Part shown: positions 32,974 to 44,174 of the stretch, piece after piece | Layout of the letters: the number at the start of each line of letters is the position of its first letter | Position numbering within the stretch: position 1 is the stretch's first letter | Assembly: GCA_963691655.1 (NCBI GenBank) | Contig: OY829326.1 | Coordinates: forward strand, 145,656,998-145,720,997 | Source of the DNA: Toxonevra muliebris | Lineage: Eukaryota > Arthropoda > Insecta > Diptera > Pallopteridae | Reading direction: 5' to 3' | DNA: 64,000 nt | The notes under the pieces: model-generated | The model's database searches: none | Told to the model about the DNA's origin: nothing | The model's input: only the letters and a program-made list of their open reading frames with translations | Made by a program: the position numbers and the translations under genes

Positions 32974-35758
32974 TGTAGGGGCGCTTGTAGCTCAAGCAGT
33001 TTCCGCTTACAATTTCATTTTGGTTATTTGAATGTTCACACATAAAAACATAACTTCCGTTTGAGTCGCCATCTGTGTGCGAGAAGAAGAAACAGACCAC
33101 ACTACTTATTCACCATAATTTGAATTAAGTTCCTTATGTCCAAATTTTCATTAATTATTTTCTTTTCCGACAGTAGAAATACTGTTACTCTCTCTAATTT
33201 TTGATGATTCATTATACTAGACAGAGCTTACCTCGTCAAGAAAAGCAATTTTCTAATCCTTTGCGATTCCAGACGTCTTCAAGTTAACTTGTGTAGAAGT
33301 GTTAAGGCAGATAATTGCGTTTGCTTAGTACAACTAAGTACAGTCGGTAATTTTTAATTTATTTCAACATTTAACTCAAACCTTAACATTTTCATCAGTT
33401 TTCTACGCAATATAAAATAATAAAGAGAGTAAGTAAATAATCTGAAAATTAATAAAATTCGCACATACATTTGTATGCTTGCATTCATTTCATTTTTGCA
33501 TTAAAATTTAATTATTCTACGATTTTTAGCAATCGCAATATTTCATTGGATCAGTTATTCGTATCAACATTTTTCAAGTTGTGGATGAAAAGGCAGAGAA
33601 AGGGGTATAAAATCATTATACTGGTGCCAATTCCTACCATGGGTAAAAATTCCACAATGTTGATCATAAATTTCGCTATTCTTCAAATTTATTTTTTTTT
33701 CTATTAGATTTGGCACCTAATACATAAAATGATAATACTTAAAATAAAACCTAATACATAAGATCATAATACCTAAAATAAAACCTAATACATAAGATCA
33801 TAATACCTAACATAAAACCTAATACATAAAATGATAATGCATAACATAAAACCAAAGATAATAATACTTAAAATAAATCCAAGTAAAACAACATAAAACC
33901 TAGTACATACATAATACATAGAACCTAACATGTACCTCAACTAAATACCTACACCTACAAAACCTCTATCATACCAACTCGGGTACACACACACAAACCA
34001 TTGGTCAAGGTGTCAGAAGCGGTCAAGCAGGTTTCAGTTTCTTTCGCGCATTCAGAGATGATGTATTAAAATCCCGTGGGTCTGCTGAAAACGAGAAATT
34101 CGACATGTGGAGTGAAGTGAAGTGATAGAACCTAGTTTAGTTAGATAAATTTAGTATTAGAATAAGTATTAAAAAGTATATATAATGAGTTAAAAATATC
34201 TACAATATTATATATGTGTTAAAAATAGACAAAACAAAGTAAAGCTAAACCCCTGAAATAAAAATACTAAAAAAAAAAAAATGCTTGAAACAATAATGAT
34301 GAAAAAGAGGTAAAAACATATTACACCAAAACCCATGCATAACAGAAAAAAACTAAAAAAATATTAAATTTAACAAAAACTATATCTAAAACCTCTGAAA
34401 AATACATAAAAACAAATTAAAATAAATATAAAAATCAAAATCTGCATATCTAAGTGACTAAAAGCTACATGAAAATAAACTAGTATGAAACTAGTATGAC
34501 ACTAGTTTGCAACTAGTATGTTATCAGTGCAGTGAATTTAGTTAGTGAAAATAACATAAGTAAAAGAATAGAGAATAGAGAAAAATATGAAAACAACAAC
34601 AATTGTATAATACTGCACATATAAATATGTATATTAATTTTTCGAATTACGGTTAATTCATAATTTCTACTTGTGCAAAGGCAAAGTGTTGTTAGAATCA
34701 GTATAAACATTTTTCGATCAAATATTGAATACAGTGTCGAGAAATATTTATACATATTTTGTTGGTTTTTTTTTATTTTTTTATTAAATCATTAAAATAT
34801 TTTTGCCTTAATATAATAATAATAATAATAATATTCATTAAATAATAATTTTTAGAAAGAAAAGAAACAAAAAAAAAAAGTTAATAATTACTGTGATTTA
34901 AAAACAGTATTAATATAAACATACGTGCAAAAATGTTGCAAAGCATGGTTAGCAACATGTTTCCAACTAATAATTTTGGTAGATTTACAGCATTGTCAAC
35001 ATACACATACACCATGAAAGATCTTTCATCGTGGGAGCAACGACCTTAAAAGTTGTAAGTGTATTTTGTTAATTTTTTTTTATTATTTGTGTAATATTTA
35101 TATTTTGTTAGTACTATTTATATTAGTATGGGACAAATTGGTTCTTTCGTGGTCATTTTTTTTCTTTTCGATAATTGAATATTTAAATTCTAATTTACCT
35201 AAGTTAAATTTTATCGCTAATTTTAATATTTAAATATAAATACCTAATATAATTTTTCTTTGAATTTTTTTTTTAAATTGAATAATTGTAATGCATTCTA
35301 CAGTATATTTAAATTGGTTTTCTAATATATTAATTAAATAAAATTTATTATAATGAAGTGCTAAAATTTTCGGTATTATGATTACGAGCAAGTTCGGTTA
35401 GGTTTTTTTTTGTGGTTATGTTTAGGGACTATCAAGTATTTCTTTTGTTGTGGATTTTTATCTGATAGTCATGGAAGGGAGGGCAAAATGTTGTGACAAC
35501 ATTCTAACACAACCAAATCGTAGATCAATTCGATGATGTGGAATCTTCTTCTCTTGTGTCCTATTGTTTTTTTTCTTGCTATTTCTTCCAACTTTAATGC
35601 ACGCGAAATTATTATTTTTATTTATATGGCAACGTATAATCACCAGGCGGAAGGTGCAAGAACACCACCCCATTAGCCGACGAGCCGGAGCCGGAACTCG
35701 AAGCGTGCATTCGCTACCTACCCCTGCACAAACATTCACCAAATCGTTGCATGCTACA
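32974..35758 (+). repeat. 5' LTR (2785 bp)
   Basis: It matches 41412-44170 almost base for base. At 2785 bp it is far longer than the few hundred bases usual for insect gypsy elements. It contains 34-bp tandem repeats (33715 to about 33880), a 12-bp ACTAGTATGAAA repeat (34479-34520) and an AAT microsatellite (about 34814-34832). Small frames inside are repeated identically in the 3' LTR and show no domain. Confidence 0.95.
33715..33880 (+). repeat. 34-bp tandem repeat in LTR
   Basis: About four and a half copies of a 34-bp unit starting ACCTAATACATAAGATCATA, with scattered differences. The same array is in the 3' LTR from 42153. Confidence 0.75.
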
Positions 35759-35776
35759 ATATAAATATAAAATTTT

Positions 35777-35796
35777 TGGCGCCCAACGTGGGGCTC
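35777..35796 (+). promoter_or_regulatory. Primer binding site, tRNA-Lys
   Basis: Twenty bases starting TGGCGCCC are complementary to the 3' end of fly tRNA-Lys(CUU), including the CCA tail, as I know that tRNA sequence. It lies 18 bases after the 5' LTR, a longer spacing than in most elements. It primes minus-strand DNA synthesis. Confidence 0.8.
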
Positions 35797-36441
35797 CACG
35801 ATACTAACTTATCGAAATCAATAAACTATAAACTGGGTATGGAATGAAGAAGTTCATACTTTGGAGTGGGTCCTCATTCTATCTGGCTATTTTCTATCTA
35901 TCTTTCTAAAATTTTTTTCTTACCTTGTTAAGACTCGCAAGGAATTTATAATGTTGCTATCTTGCTAACATATAACCAGCGTGCTTGAAACGAAGTAAAT
36001 ATTTGTTTTTTTGTCAGTGATCTTATTAGTCCTTATTTTTGCTGAATGGAAATGCAGATTTTGTGGTATATAAAGCTACGGTCTGACCAAGGTTTAAAAT
36101 AAGTGATGATGTAAAGATTTCCCTTCTGTTTCTCCGTTTATTTTCTTTCAGGAAAATAGCATTAGTTATTGGCCCTGGCTCAAACTAATGACCAAAGAAA
36201 ATGTATCTATTCTTTCTCTTTTTCACTTTTCCGTCCATTATTCGTATTGATCTGTTATAACGAAAATAAACATAACGAACTTTTGCTGACTTGTCTCGAA
36301 ATCATAAAATAATTATCTCGATTTATATTTCTTAGCTTGTGAAAATACTTACTTAATTTTATATAATTTTAAATTTTTTTTTCTAGTATTATTATTAACT
36401 TTGCTTTAATAGAATTTTTTTAATTTAATTGATTTTTTCTA
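35797..36441 (+). other. Untranslated leader of the LTR element
   Basis: 645 bases between primer site and gag start with no open frame of note. It presumably carries the packaging and translation-control sequences. Confidence 0.5.
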
Positions 36442-38031
36442 ATGCCTGATCCTAGTACAGAAGATTTGAACTCAGAATCCAATGGTCAGCATTGTAACAT
36501 TTGCACAAACTGGATTTCCGTTCGTGCTAATTTAGTCTCCATTCCATGTGGACACTGTTTTCATAGATCCTGTATATATAAATACCTCCAATCGAAACGT
36601 AATTGTCCTACTTGTGGAATTTATTGCGATTTACAAGATATTGTTCCCAAAACAATGACAACAAGATCACAAAGTCGTATACCTGGTCCTGCTAGTACTA
36701 TTGGTGCTGCAGATGCTGCAGAGACAAACACAAATACCGAATCTTCCACAACAACTGCGACTAGTGAAGTTGTTCAGGGTCCAGTAATATCACCTTCTAG
36801 ATTATCTCCTTCAGAGCATAGAGCTACCCTTAGAAATTTAGTCACTGCTGCTGTAGGTGCACAGCAGGCAGAGCTTTTAAGTACGCTTAGTACACAATTA
36901 TCAAATTTGATTGCGACGAATATTGAAGAAGGGTTCAAGCGTATCAGTTTACAAAATAGTCTACCTACTGCAATACCATTGCAACCAAATAATATCCCCA
37001 CTATTAGCAACAATGCTCAACGCTTATTTCCGCCAAACGCGCAGGTGCATTCTTTACCAGCAGTGGAACGTCAAACAATGGAGGAACTGCTTGGTTTACC
37101 CGCAGCCGCTAATGCTAATCGTGATAGTAGTGGTGGAACATCTATTCGCACTCGAAATTTCCATTCTGATCTAGTATCTCGTCCTGATAAAGTTGGTTCC
37201 ATTATGTATAATTGGAAGTTAAAATTTACTGGTACTAATGATGGTTTGTCAGTAGACAAATTCATTTATCGTGTAGAAGCATTGACCAATCAGACTCTAG
37301 GTGGAGATTTTGATTTACTGTGTCAGTATGCAAGTGCTTTGTTTGATGCAAAGGCTAGCGATTGGTTCTGGCGTTTCCACAAATCCGTCCGCGAAATACA
37401 TTGGCCTGATCTTTGCATTGCTCTGAGAAGACAGTTTAAAGATTCCAGAACTGATGTTGACATTAGAGAGTTAATACGTGATAGAAAACAAAAACCGAAC
37501 GAAGGATTTGATTCGTTTTACGATTCAATTTTAGGGTTGACTGATCGGCTTGAACAACAACTATCAGAAAATTCTCTTGTGGAAATATTACGACGCAATT
37601 TATTACCGGAAATACAGCATGAGATTTTGAATCTGCAAATTCACTCAGTGTCACAGCTGAGAGATATTTGTAAGAAAAGAGAATTTTTCCTTCAGGATAT
37701 TCAGCACAGACAGCAATATGCTAAAACATCAACACGTAAACATACAAATATTTCTGAATTAATTGAGAAGTTTAGTAATGAAGAAGAAAATGATATATCT
37801 GTAATTTCTGCCATTTCTTTGAAATGTTGGAATTGTGGGCTTGATGGTCACCGATACCAGGATTGTCTTAGTGAGCGTAAAGTTTTTTGCTATGGTTGTG
37901 GCATTCCTAATATTTATAAGCCTAACTGCAAAAATTGTAGTCCAAAAAACTACCAGCAGAACGCACTGAGAAGTGCACGCAAACCACTCGTAACCAATAC
38001 GTTCAAACATCAATCGACCAACACCGAATAA
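36442..38031 (+). CDS. gag: Gag with N-terminal RING-H2 finger
   Basis: 529 aa. Residues 18-58 form a RING-H2 pattern: Cys18, Cys21, Cys36, His38, His41, Cys44, Cys55, Cys58 (C-x2-C-x14-C-x-H-x2-H-x2-C-x10-C-x2-C). RING fingers are usually E3 ubiquitin ligase modules. A Ser/Thr-rich linker follows to about residue 240. Then comes a capsid region of the Retrotrans_gag type (WKLKFTGTNDGLSVDKFIYR, SDWFWRFH, GFDSFYDSI). Near residue 462 is a CCHC zinc knuckle (CWNCGLDGHRYQDC), followed by a second cysteine cluster that lacks the histidine. Gag packages the RNA into particles. The frame is intact, and its end overlaps pol in the -1 frame. Confidence 0.9.
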   Translation: MPDPSTEDLNSESNGQHCNICTNWISVRANLVSIPCGHCFHRSCIYKYLQSKRNCPTCGIYCDLQDIVPKTMTTRSQSRIPGPASTIGAADAAETNTNTESSTTTATSEVVQGPVISPSRLSPSEHRATLRNLVTAAVGAQQAELLSTLSTQLSNLIATNIEEGFKRISLQNSLPTAIPLQPNNIPTISNNAQRLFPPNAQVHSLPAVERQTMEELLGLPAAANANRDSSGGTSIRTRNFHSDLVSRPDKVGSIMYNWKLKFTGTNDGLSVDKFIYRVEALTNQTLGGDFDLLCQYASALFDAKASDWFWRFHKSVREIHWPDLCIALRRQFKDSRTDVDIRELIRDRKQKPNEGFDSFYDSILGLTDRLEQQLSENSLVEILRRNLLPEIQHEILNLQIHSVSQLRDICKKREFFLQDIQHRQQYAKTSTRKHTNISELIEKFSNEEENDISVISAISLKCWNCGLDGHRYQDCLSERKVFCYGCGIPNIYKPNCKNCSPKNYQQNALRSARKPLVTNTFKHQSTNTE

Positions 38032-41000
38032 CGATTGATACCAACCAAAATAATTCTAATATAGTTTTAAATAATATTAATAACAAATTACTAGTTTTAG
38101 GTCCTCATAAACCTTTCCATGTCCGACTGGCCGAATATAACAAAGTTCGACAGCGTATTTTTGGAAATTTTCCTACACCTCCTACAACACCTAGTCGTTC
38201 TAGTTTACGCATTCGTTCCTTTTGGGAAAAAGTGCGCACTAATCGCAAAAAGTTTTTGTCTTCCATTTTTGATAAACATACAGATATTCGTCCTTACGCT
38301 GAAGTGCACTTATTTGGTAAAACAATAAGGGGCCTTTTAGATACGGGTGCATCTATTAGTTGCATAGGAGCGCAGTCAGCTTCCGAATTTTTGTCGTCCA
38401 ATATATCGTACAAGAAAATAAAGTATTTCGTACATACTGCAGATGGTAAACCACAAAATATCGTTGGTATAATTGAAACTAAAATAACTTTTCGTAATGT
38501 TACAAAACCCATCACAATTTTTATAATACCTAGCTTATCGCAAAATCTCTATTTAGGAATTGATTTTTGGAATTTATTTCATCTTTTACCTTCATGCTTT
38601 GTTAGTGAAGTTAATGTATCTAATATTTCGAATTCGACTATACACTCTTTAACTGATGTCCAACAAAAACAACTTCAAAATGTCATAAACTTATATCCAT
38701 CTTTCTCCAAAGAAGGACTCGGAAAAACAAATCTCATTTCACATGTTATTGATGTTAAAGATACAAAACCTATCAAACAAAGACATTTTCCTGTTTCTCC
38801 GGCGATTGAAAAATTAATTTATGATGAATTAGACAGAATGTTGAAGTTAGGAGTGATAGAAGAATCCGATAGCGCGTGGTCTTCACCAATTGTTTTAGTA
38901 CGCAAACCAGGTAAAGTGCGGTTGTGTTTAGATAGCCGTAAAGTAAATACAGTAACACTAAAAGATGCATATCCCTTGCCAATCATAGACGGAATTTTGA
39001 GCAGGCTTCCAAAAGCTGAGTTCATTTCGAGCATTGATTTAAAAGACGCTTTTTGGCAAATACCTCTCGACGTAGGATCACGTGATAAAACCGCGTTTAC
39101 TGTCCCTGGTAGACCACTGTATCACTTCAAAGTAATGCCTTTTGGTTTATGCAATGCGCCACAAACAATGTCTCGTCTCATGGATAAAGTCATTCCCGCA
39201 CATCTCAGATCATATGTGTTTATATATCTGGATGATCTTTTAATTGTATCCGAAAATTTTGATAGGCATTGTGAAGTGCTGCGCGAAGTTGCTCATCATA
39301 TTCGTTGTTCTGGTCTGACAATTAATGTAGAAAAAAGTAAGTTTTGTCTAAGGGAAGTACAGTACTTAGGTCACATTGTGGGTAATGGTACAATCCGTAC
39401 AGATCCCGAAAAAGTATCTGCTATCACAGAATTTCCGAATCCAAGATCTGTAAAGCAGCTAAGACGATTTTTAGGTATGTCAGGATGGTATAGAAAGTTC
39501 ATTCGGAACTATGCTTCAATAACTTCGCCATTAACAGATTTGTTAAAAACTAATAGAAAGTACGCTTGGAACGAAGAAGCACAGAAAGCATTTGAAGACT
39601 TAAAAACCATCTTGAGCTCTGCACCGGTTTTGCATAGCCCAAATTTTTCACGGCCGTTTTACATACACTGTGATGCAAGCAAAACTGGAATAGGAAGTGT
39701 ATTGGTACAAGTAAATGAGGAGGGTGAAGAGTTTCCCATAGCATTTATGTCCAAGAAACTCAACCAAGCCCAACGCAATTACTCAGTGACCGAACAAGAA
39801 TGTTTGGCAGCAATGCTTAGCATTAAAAAGTTTCGCGCTTATGTTGAAGGACACGAGTTCACCGTGATTACGGACCATGCGTCTTTAAAGTGGCTCATGT
39901 CTCAAACAGATTTAAGCTCACGCTTAGCTCGATGGGCTTTGAAGCTGCAAGGCTTTTGTTTCAAAATTGAGCACAGAAGGGGTAGTCAGAACATAGTTCC
40001 CGATGCGCTTTCTAGGGTAAATACTGAAGATCTGTCCGCTATAACTATTGATGAAGGAATTTCCGTAGATTTAAATTCAACTCATTTTCATTCTGATGAA
40101 TACAAAAGACTTATCGAAAACGTAAGGGCAAACGAAGCCAAATTTCCAGACTTAAAAGTTGTTGACGGTTATTTGTACAGACGGACTGAACACGCAACTG
40201 GAGAGCAATTGCATGATGATCTCGTGTGGAAACTATGGATTCCCAAAGCTATGATACCTAGTATTTTAGAAAAGGCTCATGACAGTCATTTGTCATCACA
40301 TGGTGGCATAAATAAAACACTTTATCGAATTCGGCGGTTTTGCTTTTGGCCAAACTTAGTGTCCGATGTCAAAAACTATGTGAATTCTTGCGAAATTTGC
40401 AAAACCACAAAACATCCTAATTTTACTTTGCGTCCACCTATGGGTAAAACTTCGGAAACGAAAAGATCTTTCCAAAAATTATATGTTGATTTCTTAGGTC
40501 CTTATCCACGTTCACGTTCTGGCAATATAGGCATTTTTATAACTCTTGATCATTTTACAAAATATCCATTTTTAAGACCCGTGAAGAAATTTACCGCTGA
40601 TATAGTCACAAAATATTTGGAAGAAGATTTGTTTCATAGTTTTGGCGTACCAGAAACCATTGTATCTGATAATGGCTCGCAATTCAAATCCGGCCAATTT
40701 AATAACCTTCTTCTCAAATATGGCATTAATCATACATACACTGCTGTGCATTCTCCGCAGGCGAACGCATCTGAACGTGTAAATCGCTCAATCATTTCCG
40801 CAATTAAGGCATACATTAAGCCAGATCAGAAAAACTGGGATGAGTATCTCAGTAGCATTTGTTGTGCTTTACGATCAGCTGTCCATTCCTCTATAGGTAC
40901 TTCGCCTTACTTTATGACTTTTGGTCAACATATGGTAACTAACGGTGCAACATATGCATTGTTGCGCAAACTAGAAATGCTCGAGGATAGATCTGTGAAT

Positions 41001-41303
41001 TTTACTAGGGATGATACTTTTGAGATCATACGTACTAAAGCAGGAAACGTAATGAAGAAGCAGCAAGAACGCAATGAGCGTGCGTACAATCTCCGATCAC
41101 GTATTGTATCCTATGAGGTGGGTCAAGAAGTTTTCAGACGTAATTTTCAACAAAGCAACTTTGAAAAAGGTTTCAACGCAAAGCTTGCTCCTTGTTTTAT
41201 TAAAGCACGAGTAAGGAAGAGGTTAGGTAATTGTTACTACGAGCTTGAGGATTTACAGGGTCATCTTATTGGTATATATCACGCCAAAGATATAAGGCAG
41301 TAA
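37941..41303 (+). CDS. pol: Pol polyprotein (PR-RT-RNase H-integrase)
   Basis: The frame is open from 37941 and overlaps gag by 91 bases. It has no upstream ATG of its own, so frameshift entry is likely. In order it shows an aspartic protease (LLDTGASISCIG, about 38335), a reverse transcriptase with SSIDLKDAFWQIPL and catalytic YLDD (about 39225), an RNase H (HCDASKTGIG, about 39670), and integrase. Integrase has an HHCC zinc site (SHGGINKT ... CEICKTTK, about 40290-40410) and the D, D, E residues in VDFLGPYPR, VSDNGSQF and ANASERVNRS. A C-terminal module (AKLAPCFIKARVRKRLG) resembles the GPY/F tail of Ty3/gypsy integrases. The frame contains no break. The protein copies the RNA into DNA and inserts it. 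Confidence 0.93.
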   Translation, partial: SKKLPAERTEKCTQTTRNQYVQTSIDQHRITIDTNQNNSNIVLNNINNKLLVLGPHKPFHVRLAEYNKVRQRIFGNFPTPPTTPSRSSLRIRSFWEKVRTNRKKFLSSIFDKHTDIRPYAEVHLFGKTIRGLLDTGASISCIGAQSASEFLSSNISYKKIKYFVHTADGKPQNIVGIIETKITFRNVTKPITIFIIPSLSQNLYLGIDFWNLFHLLPSCFVSEVNVSNISNSTIHSLTDVQQKQLQNVINLYPSFSKEGLGKTNLISHVIDVKDTKPIKQRHFPVSPAIEKLIYDELDRMLKLGVIEESDSAWSSPIVLVRKPGKVRLCLDSRKVNTVTLKDAYPLPIIDGILSRLPKAEFISSIDLKDAFWQIPLDVGSRDKTAFTVPGRPLYHFKVMPFGLCNAPQTMSRLMDKVIPAHLRSYVFIYLDDLLIVSENFDRHCEVLREVAHHIRCSGLTINVEKSKFCLREVQYLGHIVGNGTIRTDPEKVSAITEFPNPRSVKQLRRFLGMSGWYRKFIRNYASITSPLTDLLKTNRKYAWNEEAQKAFEDLKTILSSAPVLHSPNFSRPFYIHCDASKTGIGSVLVQVNEEGEEFPIAFMSKKLNQAQRNYSVTEQECLAAMLSIKKFRAYVEGHEFTVITDHASLKWLMSQTDLSSRLARWALKLQGFCFKIEHRRGSQNIVPDALSRVNTEDLSAITIDEGISVDLNSTHFHSDEYKRLIENVRANEAKFPDLKVVDGYLYRRTEHATGEQLHDDLVWKLWIPKAMIPSILEKAHDSHLSSHGGINKTLYRIRRFCFWPNLVSDVKNYVNSCEICKTTKHPNFTLRPPMGKTSETKRSFQKLYVDFLGPYPRSRSGNIGIFITLDHFTKYPFLRPVKKFTADIVTKYLEEDLFHSFGVPETIVSDNGSQFKSGQFNNLLLKYGINHTYTAVHSPQANASERVNRSIISAIKAYIKPDQKNWDEYLSSICCALRSAVHSSIGTSPYFMTFGQHMVTNGATYALLRKLEMLEDRSVNFTRDDTFEIIRTKAGNVMKKQQERNERAYNLRSRIVSYEVGQEVFRRNFQQSNFEKGFNAKLAPCFIKARVRKRLGNCYYELEDLQGHLIGIYHAKDIRQ
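37944..37950 (+). promoter_or_regulatory. -1 ribosomal frameshift site A AAA AAC
   Basis: In the gag frame the codons read CCA AAA AAC, so the heptamer sits exactly as X XXY YYZ. The -1 frame is open from just before it (stop at 37938-37940) to the pol stop. Twelve bases downstream is a small hairpin: GCACT (37963-37967), loop GAGA, AGTGC (37972-37976). This is the standard layout for producing a Gag-Pol fusion at low frequency. Confidence 0.8.
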
Positions 41304-41398
41304 ACATTTTTATATTTAATTTAACCCTTTGATTTTTTTTTGCTTCTCGCTTCAAGCGGTATCAGTTTTTGGAGATTTCATCCCCAAAATCTGATTTT

Positions 41399-41408
41399 GG
41401 CGGGGGAG
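41399..41408 (+). promoter_or_regulatory. Polypurine tract
   Basis: GGCGGGGGAG lies three bases upstream of the 3' LTR. Such tracts prime plus-strand DNA synthesis in LTR elements. Confidence 0.75.
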
Positions 41409-41411
41409 TTA

Positions 41412-44170
41412 TGTAGGGGCGCTTGTAGCTCAAGCAGTTTCCGCTTACAATTTCATTTTGGTTATTTGAATGTTCACACATAAAAACATAACTTCCGTTT
41501 GAGTCGCCATCTGTGTGCGAGAAGAAGAAACAGACCACACTACTTATTCACCATAATTTGAATTAAGTTCCTTATGTCCAAATTTTCATTAATTATTTTC
41601 TTTTCCGACAGTAGAAATACTGTTACTCTCTCTAATTTTTGATGATTCATTATACTAGACAGAGCTTACCTCGTCAAGAAAAGCAATTTTCTAATCCTTT
41701 GCGATTCCAGACGTCTTCAAGTTAACTTGTGTAGAAGTGTTAAGGCAGATAATTGCGTTTGCTTAGTACAACTAAGTACAGTCGGTAATTTTTAATTTAT
41801 TTCAACATTTAACTCAAACCTTAACATTTTCATCAGTTTTCTACGCAATATAAAATAATAAAGAGAGTAAGTAAATAATCTGAAAATTAATAAAATTCGC
41901 ACATACATTTGTATGCTTGCATTCATTTCATTTTTGCATTAAAATTTAATTATTCTACGATTTTTAGCAATCGCAATATTTCATTGGATCAGTTATTCGT
42001 ATCAACATTTTTCAAGTTGTGGATGAAAAGGCAGAGAAAGGGGTATAAAATCATTATACTGGTGCCAATTCCTACCATGGGTAAAAATTCCACAATGTTG
42101 ATCATAAATTTCGCTATTCTTCAAATTTATTTTTTTTTCTATTAGATTTGGCACCTAATACATAAAATGATAATACTTAAAATAAAACCTAATACATAAG
42201 ATCATAATACCTAAAATAAAACCTAATACATAAGATCATAATACCTAACATAAAACCTAATACATAAAATGATAATGCATAACATAAAACCAAAGATAAT
42301 AATACTTAAAATAAATCCAAGTAAAACAACATAAAACCTAGTACATACATAATACATAGAACCTAACATGTACCTCAACTAAATACCTACACCTACAAAA
42401 CCTCTATCATACCAACTCGGGTACACACACACAAACCATTGGTCAAGGTGTCAGAAGCGGTCAAGCAGGTTTCAGTTTCTTTCGCGCATTCAGAGATGAT
42501 GTATTAAAATCCCGTGGGTCTGCTGAAAACGAGAAATTCGACATGTGGAGTGAAGTGAAGTGATAGAACCTAGTTTAGTTAGATAAATTTAGTATTAGAA
42601 TAAGTATTAAAAAGTATATATAATGAGTTAAAAATATAAATACAAAGTAAAGCTAAACCCCTGAAATAAAAATACTAAAAAAAAAAATGCTTGAAACAAT
42701 AATGATGAAAAAGAGGTAAAAACATATTACACCAAAACCCATGCATAACAGAAAAAAACTAAAAAAATATTAAATTTAACAAAAACTATATCTAAAACCT
42801 CTGAAAAATACATAAAAACAAATTAAAATAAATATAAAAATCAAAATCTGCATATCTAAGTGACTAAAAGCTACATGAAAATAAACTAGTATGAAACTAG
42901 TATGACACTAGTTTGCAACTAGTATGTTATCAGTGCAGTGAATTTAGTTAGTGAAAATAACATAAGTAAAAGAATAGAGAATAGAGAAAAATATGAAAAC
43001 AACAACAATTGTATAATACTGCACATATAAATATGTATATTAATTTTTCGAATTACGGTTAATTCATAATTTCTACTTGTGCAAAGGCAAAGTGTTGTTA
43101 GAATCAGTATAAACATTTTTCGATCAAATATTGAATACAGTGTCGAGAAATATTTATACATATTTTGTTGGTTTTTTTTTATTTTTTTATTAAATCATTA
43201 AAATATTTTTGCCTTAATATAATAATAATAATAATAATAATAATATTCATTAAATAATAATTTTTAGAAAGAAAAGAAACAAAAAAAAAAAGTTAATAAT
43301 TACTGTGATTTAAAAACAGTATTAATATAAACATACGTGCAAAAATGTTGCAAAGCATGGTTAGCAACATGTTTCCAACTAATAATTTTGGTAGATTTAC
43401 AGCATTGTCAACATACACATACACCATGAAAGATCTTTCATCGTGGGAGCAACGACCTTAAAAGTTGTAAGTGTATTTTGTTAATTTTTTTTTATTATTT
43501 GTGTAATATTTATATTTTGTTAGTACTATTTATATTAGTATGGGACAAATTGGTTCTTTCGTGGTCATTTTTTTTCTTTTCGATAATTGAATATTTAAAT
43601 TCTAATTTACCTAAGTTAAATTTTATCGCTAATTTTAATATTTAAATATAAATACCTAATATAATTTTTCTTTGAATTTTTTTTTTAAATTGAATAATTG
43701 TAATGCATTCTACAGTATATTTAAATTGGTTTTCTAATATATTAATTAAATAAAATTTATTATAATGAAGTGCTAAAATTTTCGGTATTATGATTACGAG
43801 CAAGTTCGGTTAGGTTTTTTTTTGTGGTTATGTTTAGGGACTATCAAGTATTTCTTTTGTTGTGGATTTTTATCTGATAGTCATGGAAGGGAGGGCAAAA
43901 TGTTATGACAACATTCTAACACAACCAAATCGTAGATCAATTCGATGATGTGGAATCTTCTTCTCTTGTGTCCTATTGTTTTTTTTCTTGCTATTTCTTC
44001 CAACTTTAATGCACGCGAAATTATTATTTTTATTTATATGGCAACGTATAATCACCAGGCGGAAGGTGCAAGAACACCACCCCATTAGCCGACGAGCCGG
44101 AGCCGGAACTCGAAGCGTGCATTCGCTACCTACCCCTGCACAAACATTCACCAAATCGTTGCATGCTACA
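41412..44170 (+). repeat. 3' LTR (2759 bp)
   Basis: Same sequence as the 5' LTR apart from a 30-bp block that differs near 42637, a shorter A run, two more AAT units and one G/A difference near 43904. Followed by the target duplication AATT. Confidence 0.95.
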
Positions 44171-44174
44171 AATT

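Larger units (their letters stand above)
32974..44170 (+). mobile_element. Intact Ty3/gypsy-type LTR retrotransposon
   Basis: An 11.2-kb element with 5' LTR 32974-35758, primer binding site 35777-35796, gag 36442-38031, pol to 41303, polypurine tract 41399-41408 and 3' LTR 41412-44170. The 4-bp target duplication AATT flanks it (32970-32973 and 44171-44174). The LTRs begin TGTAG and end CTACA. By eye the LTRs differ by one substitution and three length changes (a 30-bp block, a poly-A run and an AAT microsatellite) in about 2.75 kb, so insertion was recent. There is no env frame. The order protease, reverse transcriptase, RNase H, integrase places it in Ty3/gypsy (Metaviridae). Confidence 0.95.

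Noticed and set aside
33471..34755. Short open frames inside the LTRs (78 and 80 codons, repeated at 41909 and 42919)
   Set aside because: They occur identically in both LTRs, with AT-rich codon content and no recognisable domain.
41304..41411. Search for an env-like ORF after pol
   Set aside because: Only 108 bases separate the pol stop from the 3' LTR, so no envelope gene fits.
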